Origin: Pedobacter nutrimenti
Lineage (GTDB): Bacteria > Bacteroidota > Bacteroidia > Sphingobacteriales > Sphingobacteriaceae
Assembly (NCBI RefSeq): GCF_003208655.1
Contig: NZ_QKLU01000004.1
Coordinates: 124,001-188,000, forward strand
Direction: 5' to 3'
Length of the DNA: 64,000 nucleotides
The first letter of the stretch is position 1; the number at the start of each line of letters is the position of its first letter. The notes beneath the pieces are model-generated. The model searched no databases, was not told the DNA's origin, and worked only from the letters and a program-made list of their open reading frames with translations. Positions 57,461 through 64,000 of the stretch are shown one piece after another. The translations under genes were made by a program, and so were the position numbers.

Positions 57461-59026
57461 ATGGAAACGGTAGCGCTCCACAGTAAAGAAGGCAAATGGA
57501 TTATGGTCTCTGCTATAATGGCCTCTTCCATGGCTTTTATTGATGCAACTGCTTTAAATGTTGTTTTACCTGCGCTTCAAAATAGTTTAAAAGCAACCGG
57601 ACCGGAGCTTTTCTGGGTACTTAATGCTTATCTGCTGATGCTTGCCGCATTAATTCTGGTTGGCGGCACCTTAGGTGACAGACTTGGCCGTAAAAAGGTC
57701 TTTATGACCGGGATCTTTATTTTTATCCTGGGTTCCACTGCCTGTGGTTTCTCCCCCAATGCCGGCCTGCTCATTCTGTTCAGGGTACTCCAGGGCATTG
57801 GAGGTGCCCTAATGATTCCCGGTAGTTTGTCGCTGATCTCTTCTTCTATTGATGAAAAACAACGGGGCAAAGCCATTGGTACCTGGTCTGCTGCAACTAC
57901 ACTGGTCACTATGGGCGGGCCCGCCCTTGGTGGTGCGCTGGCCGATGCAGGTTTATGGCGCTATATTTTTTTCATCAATGTTCCCATTGGCCTGCTGGCC
58001 CTGTTTTTTTTAGGGTCAAAAGTAAAGGAAAGCCGGAACCTGAATACCACTGAAAAACTGGACTGGGCCGGTGCCATTACCATTGCTTTAAGCCTTGCGC
58101 TGCTTACCTTCGGTTTTTTGCGCATCCCTGCTGTTGGTTTTATGCACCCGCAGGGCTATGGTTCAATTGCAGCTGGACTGTTGCTGTTACTGCTGTTTAT
58201 CCGGATAGAGCAAAAAAGCCCCTCTCCCATGGTTCCCTTAACTTTATTCCGCAATGCCATTTTCAGCGGAACCAATCTGCTGACCTTTTTTCTCTATGCA
58301 GGCCTTGGGGCAGGGATGCTGTTTCTTTCCCTGAATATGGTACAGGTCCAGGGCTATAGCCAGCTCCAGTCGGGCCTTACCTTTTTACCATTTACCATAT
58401 TAATGGTTTTGCTTGCCCGTTTTTCCGGAAACCTTGCCGATCAATATGGCCCAAGGTTTTTTCTGATTGGCGGTCCCTTTCTTGCCGGAGCAGGTTTACT
58501 GCTGCTGTCTTTCTGCAAACAAACAACAGGCCCCCAGGAATACTGGAGCACTTTTTTCCCGGGCATTTTTCTTCTGGGCCTGGGCATGTCCCTCACCGTT
58601 GCGCCTTTAACTGCAGCAGTGATGGGCTCTGTAGATGAACACCTTTCAGGCACTGCCTCGGGCATCAATAATGCGGTATCCAGAATTTCAGGTGTTTTTG
58701 CAAATGCAGTTTTTGGTGCCCTGGCCGTATTGTTTTTTTCTGCGGCCCTCCAAAAAGAATTAAAATCCATTCCCCTGCAGCCCCAGCAGCAACAGCAGGT
58801 TATGACCCAGGCCCTGGACCTGGGAAATGCAAAAGTACCCCCGGCACTCCCGCCATCCCAAAAAAAACAGGTAACCGCCGCTTATCATCGGGGATTTATT
58901 GAAGCCTATGGAAAAATTATGAAACTGGCTGCAGGACTTGCTTTTCTGGCCTCGCTGATGAGCCTGATGTTCATTAGATCAAAGCCCGGGAAGGCGCCCG
59001 GTTCCCAGTTTCAAAACAAAGGGTAA
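57461..59026 (+). CDS. MFS drug exporter, DHA2 (EmrB/QacA) type
   Basis: About 521 residues, fourteen transmembrane segments. Motif A is GGTLGDRLGRKK (about 67-78) and motif C GGPALGGALAD (about 147-157). A short Gln-rich stretch (PQQQQQ) lies in a late loop. ATG 57461 is preferred over a TTG at 57437. It probably exports drugs or organic compounds by proton antiport. It is divergent from pxpB and convergent with the TPR gene, with 7 bp between stops. Confidence 0.93.
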   Translation: METVALHSKEGKWIMVSAIMASSMAFIDATALNVVLPALQNSLKATGPELFWVLNAYLLMLAALILVGGTLGDRLGRKKVFMTGIFIFILGSTACGFSPNAGLLILFRVLQGIGGALMIPGSLSLISSSIDEKQRGKAIGTWSAATTLVTMGGPALGGALADAGLWRYIFFINVPIGLLALFFLGSKVKESRNLNTTEKLDWAGAITIALSLALLTFGFLRIPAVGFMHPQGYGSIAAGLLLLLLFIRIEQKSPSPMVPLTLFRNAIFSGTNLLTFFLYAGLGAGMLFLSLNMVQVQGYSQLQSGLTFLPFTILMVLLARFSGNLADQYGPRFFLIGGPFLAGAGLLLLSFCKQTTGPQEYWSTFFPGIFLLGLGMSLTVAPLTAAVMGSVDEHLSGTASGINNAVSRISGVFANAVFGALAVLFFSAALQKELKSIPLQPQQQQQVMTQALDLGNAKVPPALPPSQKKQVTAAYHRGFIEAYGKIMKLAAGLAFLASLMSLMFIRSKPGKAPGSQFQNKG

Positions 59027-59033
59027 TTGAATA

Positions 59034-59558
59034 TCAATTACCCCCGGTCGTATAAATTACAGCGCGGTTTGTATCCTGCTTTTTCCCAATCCTTTCCAGG
59101 TGGTCCTGAAACAGGTTGTGTTCTGCGGGGACAGCTGTCGCCAGGGCAGCGAGCCTGTATTGTTGTTTTGCTTTTGCAAAATTCTGCTGCTCTTCGGCAT
59201 ACAATCCAAGGTATTCATAGATCCTTGCTTTACAAACACCAGGTACCCTCAGTGCTTTTTGGGCAACCTCCTCGACAGACCTATCCATTTTCAGGGTGAT
59301 GAGTAATTTTAGGTAGTGCTCATAAACATCCGGAAATTCCGCTTCCAGCGAGATGCATTGTTTATAATAATAACCCGCTGTCTGATAGTTTTTAAATTGA
59401 TAAAAGTAACAACTACCCAATTGATAATAAGCCCTGGCGTATTCGGGGTCTGCACTTAGCACTTCATTAAATAAGTGCAGCGCCTTAGGCAATTCGCCGT
59501 AATAAAGTTCTTCTATAGCCTGTAAGTATTTTTCGTCTACAGTGTATAAAACATCCAT
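59034..59558 (-). CDS. TPR-repeat protein
   Basis: About 174 residues from ATG 59558; the longer frame begins with TTG at 59603. It contains tetratricopeptide-type helices, best seen in YYGELPKALHLFNEVLSADPEYARAYYQLGSCYF (about 19-52), with weaker copies afterwards. No signal peptide, so a cytoplasmic protein-interaction scaffold is likely. Target unknown. It has no clear operon partner. Confidence 0.8.
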   Translation of the reverse strand: MDVLYTVDEKYLQAIEELYYGELPKALHLFNEVLSADPEYARAYYQLGSCYFYQFKNYQTAGYYYKQCISLEAEFPDVYEHYLKLLITLKMDRSVEEVAQKALRVPGVCKARIYEYLGLYAEEQQNFAKAKQQYRLAALATAVPAEHNLFQDHLERIGKKQDTNRAVIYTTGGN

Positions 59559-59803
59559 GTGGAAATATATTGTTTTGTTAAGGCCTTTATCCGGCCTCAG
59601 CAAATAGATTTAATAAAATGAAAATTGAAATTGTAGGAATGAAATCCGGATGGTTCTAGAAGCCCGGAGCGGGATTAAAACCCATACCCTGCTCCTTTAG
59701 CCATAAAGACTGGCCAACTCGGTTTATGCGGATATGTTTAAAATATAACATGACAGTAATTTTTTTTCAAAGATAGAAAAAATTCTTAAAATAATCTCAA
59801 AAC
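59559..59803. other. Intergenic gap of about 245 bp, no feature identified
   Basis: Between the TPR gene and the RND operon terminator. A 13-codon frame starts at 59618 and ends at an amber codon; if read through it would give about 50 residues, but nothing supports this. The segment 59640-59740 has a faint tRNA-like arm pattern that does not fold into a cloverleaf. Nothing else seen. Confidence 0.4.
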
Positions 59804-59835
59804 AAAAAAGCCCTTCTTTTCAGAAGGGCTTTTTT
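59804..59835 (-). terminator. Terminator of the RND efflux operon
   Basis: Perfect 14-bp stem (59804-59817 with 59822-59835), 4-base loop, A run and T run at the ends, 14 bases past the adaptor stop on the minus strand. Confidence 0.93.
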
Positions 59836-59849
59836 AGCAGCAACTTAAC

Positions 59850-60989
59850 TTATTCTCCGCCGTTTTTCATTTTCATGAGCAGTGCATAGGCATTTTTAAG
59901 CACGATACTTTTTTCCGGAAGGGCCGACTTGATTTCGGTAAAACCTGCTGTGGAAACACCAGGCTGTACATTAATCATTTTATAGCGGTATTGCCCTTGG
60001 TCTGTGAACACATAAAACTTCCCCTCCCATTTTACCAATGCCTCTTCGGGCAGGGCAGTTACCGTCGCATTTTCCAGTTTAATGGTAGCATTCATGTAAG
60101 TACCCGGTAACAATTCCCTGCCGCTGTTTTCCAGGTCGCAATGGACACTGGTGCTGCGGTCGTCCTCAATGTTAGGGGTAATGAGGTGAATGGTTGCATG
60201 GTATTTCTTCTCGGGGTCTTTATTGCTGTAGCAAATGATCTTCTGCCCTTCTTTAAGCCTGGAAGCATCATTTTCCAAAACCGTCAGGCTCAGGTGCAGT
60301 TTTCTGGGATTGATCAGTTCGAATAAAACATCTGCCGGATTTACATATTTACCGGAATTTACATTCACCTTCGTTACATAAGCATCAATAGGCGCATAAA
60401 TCTGTATGGTCCTGGAGATATTTTTATCCGATAAGGCAGCCGGATTTAAGCCAATTAAACGCAGTTGTTCTGCCAAAGAGCTCAACAAAATTTTCTGCTG
60501 ATTAAACTCACTTTCGGTTTGCTGGAAGATTTTATCACTGGTTGCTTTTGTTAAATTCAGGCCTTTTTGCCGGGCATAATCTGCTTCTGCAAATTTCAGC
60601 TTGTTTTTTGCTGCCAGATAATCCTGCTGGAGCAGAATGTATTTCTGGTCTTCCATACTGGCCAGCACGCTTCCTTTTCTGACCATCATCCCGGGAATCA
60701 GGTTCGTTTTTTTGATAAATCCACCCAGTGGGACCGTAATGGAAAACACGTTTTCCGGTGGTGCCTCTGTCAGCCCGTTTACATTCAGGGTCGCATTCAT
60801 CTCTTTTTGCACTGCTACACCTGTTTGTATGCCCGCATTTTTAAATTGCTCGGCCGTCAATTGGACCAGGTCATTTTGAACAGTATTGCTTTCTTTTTCC
60901 GTCTTGCTTTCTGTGTTTGCCTTTTTATCACCTGTACAGGAGCAAAACAAGAACAACAACAGGATGCCAATTAGGTTATTTCTTCTCAT
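59850..60989 (-). CDS. RND efflux periplasmic adaptor (CusB/CzcB type)
   Basis: About 379 residues from ATG 60989; the longer frame opens with GTG at 61016. The N terminus is hydrophobic and ends in a cysteine pair (FCSC), suggesting a lipoprotein. It has the lipoyl/hairpin arrangement of membrane-fusion proteins: beta-barrel segment, a coiled-coil hairpin (about 125-190), and IYAPIDAYVTKVNVNSGKYVNP (about 191-212), the second half of the barrel-sandwich. It links the inner-membrane RND pump to the outer-membrane channel. It follows the pump gene after 13 bases. Confidence 0.92.
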   Translation of the reverse strand: MRRNNLIGILLLFLFCSCTGDKKANTESKTEKESNTVQNDLVQLTAEQFKNAGIQTGVAVQKEMNATLNVNGLTEAPPENVFSITVPLGGFIKKTNLIPGMMVRKGSVLASMEDQKYILLQQDYLAAKNKLKFAEADYARQKGLNLTKATSDKIFQQTESEFNQQKILLSSLAEQLRLIGLNPAALSDKNISRTIQIYAPIDAYVTKVNVNSGKYVNPADVLFELINPRKLHLSLTVLENDASRLKEGQKIICYSNKDPEKKYHATIHLITPNIEDDRSTSVHCDLENSGRELLPGTYMNATIKLENATVTALPEEALVKWEGKFYVFTDQGQYRYKMINVQPGVSTAGFTEIKSALPEKSIVLKNAYALLMKMKNGGE

Positions 60990-61002
60990 TTGATATTTCT
61001 TT

Positions 61003-64000
61003 TTACTTGATTGCACTTATTCTTTCCATTTCAAAAGCCGATTCATTTAACTGCTGAACCGTTGTAAAATACTGGCTCCGGATCTGTATGGCCTGATTGA
61101 TCAGCAAAGCCCAGTCTAAATAGCCAATTTCACCTGCACCGAGTTTCTGGGTAGATGTTTTGATGATATTTACCGCATTGGGCAACATCGAAGCCTGATA
61201 GGACTTCAGGACACGGTGGTGCCGCTGGTAATTACACACCGCATCTTCCAGTTCAGCCGTCATTTGCTGCCGGAGGGCTTCAAGTTCCTGCTGCTGCTGA
61301 ACAATTTTCACATTTGCCGCCTTGATCCTTGATTTCTGTGCCGTAAAAAACACAGGGATCCCCAGGCCTACACTTAAGGAAGAAAATCTTTTGTCTTTTC
61401 CAAAATACTGTTCGGCACCCGAACTGTTGCTTTGCCAGCCAATAATTGTACTGTTGTTGTAGCCCAGGTTTAAGGAAGGCAAAAGTTTTGCCTTTTCCAG
61501 ATCAGACTGTTGTCTGGAAAGCGTAATCTGCTGCTCGCGCAGGCGCAGCAGCGGATGTCCTTTTATTTCCAGGAACGCGGCCGGAGAAGGCACATATACC
61601 GCCGTATCAGCGGCAGGCAACAGCTCGGCAGGGCTGTTGAGTAAAACTTTAAACTGGTGCAGCAGTACCAGTTTATCTGTTTTGAGTTCTTCCAACTGAT
61701 TGGCAATCTGCATGCGCTGGTTTTCTGCCATTGAAAGTTCCAGTACATCTACATCACCAGCTTTAAACCTTTGTTTTGACTTTTCAAGAAAAGCGCTGTA
61801 AATCTGATCTGCCTCCAACAACAATTTTTCTTTTTCCCCAAGCACCAGCAAATGATAAAAACGCTGTTTCACCAGGCTTTTCAAATCCAGGACACGTTGC
61901 TGCAACTGTATTTCGCTCAGCTGCACATTGGTTTTATGAATGGCAGACTGCCTGATATACACCGCAGGGAACTCTATGCGCTGGCTAACAGAAATCTTAT
62001 TGTCATTGCTCAGACTGTTGAACTTTCCGTATTCCAGGTCAATATTGGTTTTCTCCAGGTCAAAGGCCGTTTTTTTCAGGGCCTGATAATACAGGATATC
62101 GGTACCTGCCGCTTTCATAGAGAGGTTATTTTTAACGGCACTGTCCACCGCGGCAGCAAGGCTTATTTTTTCCTGCGCGTGAACCTGCGTAAAAGCCATA
62201 CAGAGCAATAACGCTGCCGTAAGCACCCTTTTACGAGGTTTAAAATAGGCAAAGCCTTTTTCAAAAAGTATATACAACATAGGTAAAACAAATAAGGTTA
62301 AAAGGGTCGAAATCAGTAGTCCTCCAATTACGACTGTGGCCAGGGGTTTTTGTACGGCCCCTCCGGCCCCTGTACTTACGGCCATTGGGATAAAGCCAAG
62401 GGAAGGCACAAGGGCGGTCATCATCACTGCACGCAATTTAGACTTGGTGCCATGAACAACAATCCGTTTTACATCCTGCCAGCCCTCTTTTTTCAGGCGG
62501 TTAAATTCAGAGACCAGCAATATGCCATTCAACACTGCCACACCAAATAAAGCGATAAAGCCAACCCCGGCAGAAATACTGAAAGGCAGGTCCCTTGCCC
62601 ATAAAGCAAAAATTCCACCCATGGCAGATAAAGGAATTGCCGTATAAATCAATAAGCCCTGCTTTACAGAACTGAACGCAAAGTACAGCAACAGGAAAAT
62701 AAGCAACAAAGCAATGGGCACCACAATGCTCAACCTGGCCTTGGCTGCAGTCATATTTTCAAAAGAGCCTCCATAAGAGATGGTATAAGCTTTGGGCAGT
62801 TTCAGTTTCTGTGCAGCCTTGCCCTGCAATTCCTGTACTATGGATTGCACATCCCGGTCTTTCACATTAAAGCCCACAATAATCCTGCGTTTGGTGTCTT
62901 CTCTTTGAATTTGATTGACCCCTTCCACTTCTTCAATGCCAGCCACCAGGCTTAAAGGGATTTGCATCCCACCAGAAGCAGAAACCATCAGGTTCCTGAT
63001 GTCCGATACATTTTTTCTGGCCCCCTCTTCCAGGCGCACCACCATATCAAAGCGTTTCTCCCCTTCATATACCTGTCCGGCCACCTGTCCGGCAAAAGCA
63101 GTATTGATGACCCGGTTGACATCCCCAACATTCAAACCATATTTGGCCATCCCGTCCCGGTCCAGTTTCACTACAATCTGCGGCATACCGGTCACCTTTT
63201 CTTCATAAACATTAACAGCTCCTTTTACCGTTCCGATAATTTCGGTCAGTCGGTGGGCATATAAAGCAAGGGAATCCAGGTCTTCTCCAAAAATCTTACA
63301 CACCACGTCCTGTCTGGCCCCTGTCATCAACTCGTTAAAACGCATCTGGACAGGAAACTGAAAACCTACCGTAATTCCGGGAACGGCTTCCAGTGCCCTG
63401 GTCATTTTTTCACTCAGCTCGGGGAATGTTTTTGCAGAAGTCCATTCTTTTTTATCCTTAAGGATCACCATCATATCCCCTGCTTCAAAAGGCATCGGAT
63501 CTGTCGGCACTTCTGCACTTCCTATTTTAGTGACCACTTTTTTTACCTCCGGAAAATCCCTAAGCAGTATTTTGGAGGCCTGCTGGGTAGTCTGAATGGT
63601 ATTGTTCAGGTTGCTTCCAGTCAGTAAACGGGTCTCCACGGCAAAATCACCTTCTTCCAGCTGGGGGATAAACTCCCCACCCAAACGGCCCATCACCAAA
63701 ACAGAAATACCAAATAAGATAAGGGTAACGGCCAGAATACTTTTGGGAAAGGACAGCAAACGAAGCAAAATTGGCTGATACTTTCTTTCCAGCCAAATCA
63801 CCAGCCTGTCTGTTAAATTCTTTTTATGCCTGATTTTTTTATTCAGGAACAAGGCCGACATCATCGGCACATAAGTAATGGACAATAAAAATGCACCCAA
63901 AATGGCAAATGCAATGGTAAAGGCCATGGGCTTGAACATTTTTCCTTCAACACCTTCCAGCGAAAGAATAGGCAGGTAGACGATCAGGATAATGATCTGA
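61003..64000 (-). CDS. CusA/CzcA-type heavy-metal RND pump fused to a TolC-like domain (5' end outside window)
   Basis: The reading frame enters from the right edge and stays open; the ATG at 63939 is internal, because GVEGKMFKPMA is a conserved CzcA segment. About 998 residues are visible: the C-terminal part of an RND transporter with several transmembrane helices and a periplasmic docking domain (to about 62240), then a TolC-family outer-membrane domain (about 62240-61003) with its own hydrophobic leader-like segment (LTAALLLCMAFTQVHAQ). Such fusions are known in Bacteroidota. The pump probably exports divalent or monovalent metal ions with the adaptor encoded next to it. Substrate unknown; the N-terminal half is not seen. 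Confidence 0.93.
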   Translation of the reverse strand, partial: QIIILIVYLPILSLEGVEGKMFKPMAFTIAFAILGAFLLSITYVPMMSALFLNKKIRHKKNLTDRLVIWLERKYQPILLRLLSFPKSILAVTLILFGISVLVMGRLGGEFIPQLEEGDFAVETRLLTGSNLNNTIQTTQQASKILLRDFPEVKKVVTKIGSAEVPTDPMPFEAGDMMVILKDKKEWTSAKTFPELSEKMTRALEAVPGITVGFQFPVQMRFNELMTGARQDVVCKIFGEDLDSLALYAHRLTEIIGTVKGAVNVYEEKVTGMPQIVVKLDRDGMAKYGLNVGDVNRVINTAFAGQVAGQVYEGEKRFDMVVRLEEGARKNVSDIRNLMVSASGGMQIPLSLVAGIEEVEGVNQIQREDTKRRIIVGFNVKDRDVQSIVQELQGKAAQKLKLPKAYTISYGGSFENMTAAKARLSIVVPIALLLIFLLLYFAFSSVKQGLLIYTAIPLSAMGGIFALWARDLPFSISAGVGFIALFGVAVLNGILLVSEFNRLKKEGWQDVKRIVVHGTKSKLRAVMMTALVPSLGFIPMAVSTGAGGAVQKPLATVVIGGLLISTLLTLFVLPMLYILFEKGFAYFKPRKRVLTAALLLCMAFTQVHAQEKISLAAAVDSAVKNNLSMKAAGTDILYYQALKKTAFDLEKTNIDLEYGKFNSLSNDNKISVSQRIEFPAVYIRQSAIHKTNVQLSEIQLQQRVLDLKSLVKQRFYHLLVLGEKEKLLLEADQIYSAFLEKSKQRFKAGDVDVLELSMAENQRMQIANQLEELKTDKLVLLHQFKVLLNSPAELLPAADTAVYVPSPAAFLEIKGHPLLRLREQQITLSRQQSDLEKAKLLPSLNLGYNNSTIIGWQSNSSGAEQYFGKDKRFSSLSVGLGIPVFFTAQKSRIKAANVKIVQQQQELEALRQQMTAELEDAVCNYQRHHRVLKSYQASMLPNAVNIIKTSTQKLGAGEIGYLDWALLINQAIQIRSQYFTTVQQLNESAFEMERISAIK

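Noticed and set aside
59640..59740. tRNA-like segment
   Set aside because: One arm resembles a T-arm on the minus strand, but no anticodon loop of 7 bases or matching acceptor stem can be formed.
59618..59780. Small frame interrupted by an amber codon
   Set aside because: There is no pyrrolysine or selenocysteine context, and no support for read-through.

Overview
The window looks like a chromosomal segment of a Bacteroidota bacterium, most likely of the family Sphingobacteriaceae and Pedobacter-like. The reasons are: several TAnnTTTG boxes (the Bacteroidota -7 promoter element) upstream of genes with little Shine-Dalgarno signal; a TonB-dependent receptor with a carboxypeptidase-like N-terminal domain; a division/cell-wall cluster in the order mraZ-rsmH-ftsL-ftsI-murE-mraY-murD-ftsW-murG-murC-ftsQ-ftsA-ftsZ; a histone H1-like small protein; a bacteroidal alpha-oxoamine synthase; and an RND pump fused to a TolC-like domain. 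No rRNA, tRNA, CRISPR array, insertion sequence or prophage was seen. The genus is an inference from gene content.

Layout. 1-4 kb: the 5' part of a GH31 glycosidase (runs off the left edge), a GlsB/YeaQ-type membrane protein and a TonB-dependent receptor, all on the minus strand. 4-8 kb (plus): penicillin acylase, a small membrane protein and a LuxE-like acyl-protein synthetase. 8-13.4 kb: tyrS (minus), then an AcpH-like protein, ligA and dapA (plus). 13.4-15.2 kb (minus): an H1-like protein and an alpha-oxoamine synthase for sphingo- or sulfonolipid bases. 15.3-31.1 kb (minus): the complete dcw cluster, with a three-copy 10-bp repeat upstream of mraZ that fits a MraZ operator. 31.3-34.1 kb (minus): pgk, gap, thioredoxin. 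34.3-36.8 kb (plus): nhaA and a class III aminotransferase.

36.8-51.8 kb (minus) is a potassium/two-component region. Read 5' to 3' it runs GNAT, an unknown protein, a sigma-54 response regulator, an OmpR-type regulator, a histidine kinase, a USP-like protein, a bestrophin, a terminator, then an apparently unannotated 27-residue membrane peptide, kdpF, kdpA, kdpB, kdpC, an outer-membrane porin, a KdpD consisting only of the sensor half, and a separate histidine kinase. An imperfect sigma-54-type -24/-12 sequence lies 26 bp upstream of the small peptide. This split-KdpD, porin-containing, possibly sigma-54-driven Kdp module is the most interesting system in the window.

52-64 kb: obgE and adk; an overlapping pxpB-pxpC-pxpA-NRAMP operon for 5-oxoproline; a divergent DHA2-type MFS exporter; a TPR protein; and a heavy-metal RND efflux operon (adaptor plus RND-TolC fusion) that runs off the right edge. 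Except for the Kdp region and a few leader sequences, the window is ordinary core genome in good repair, with no evident pseudogenes.
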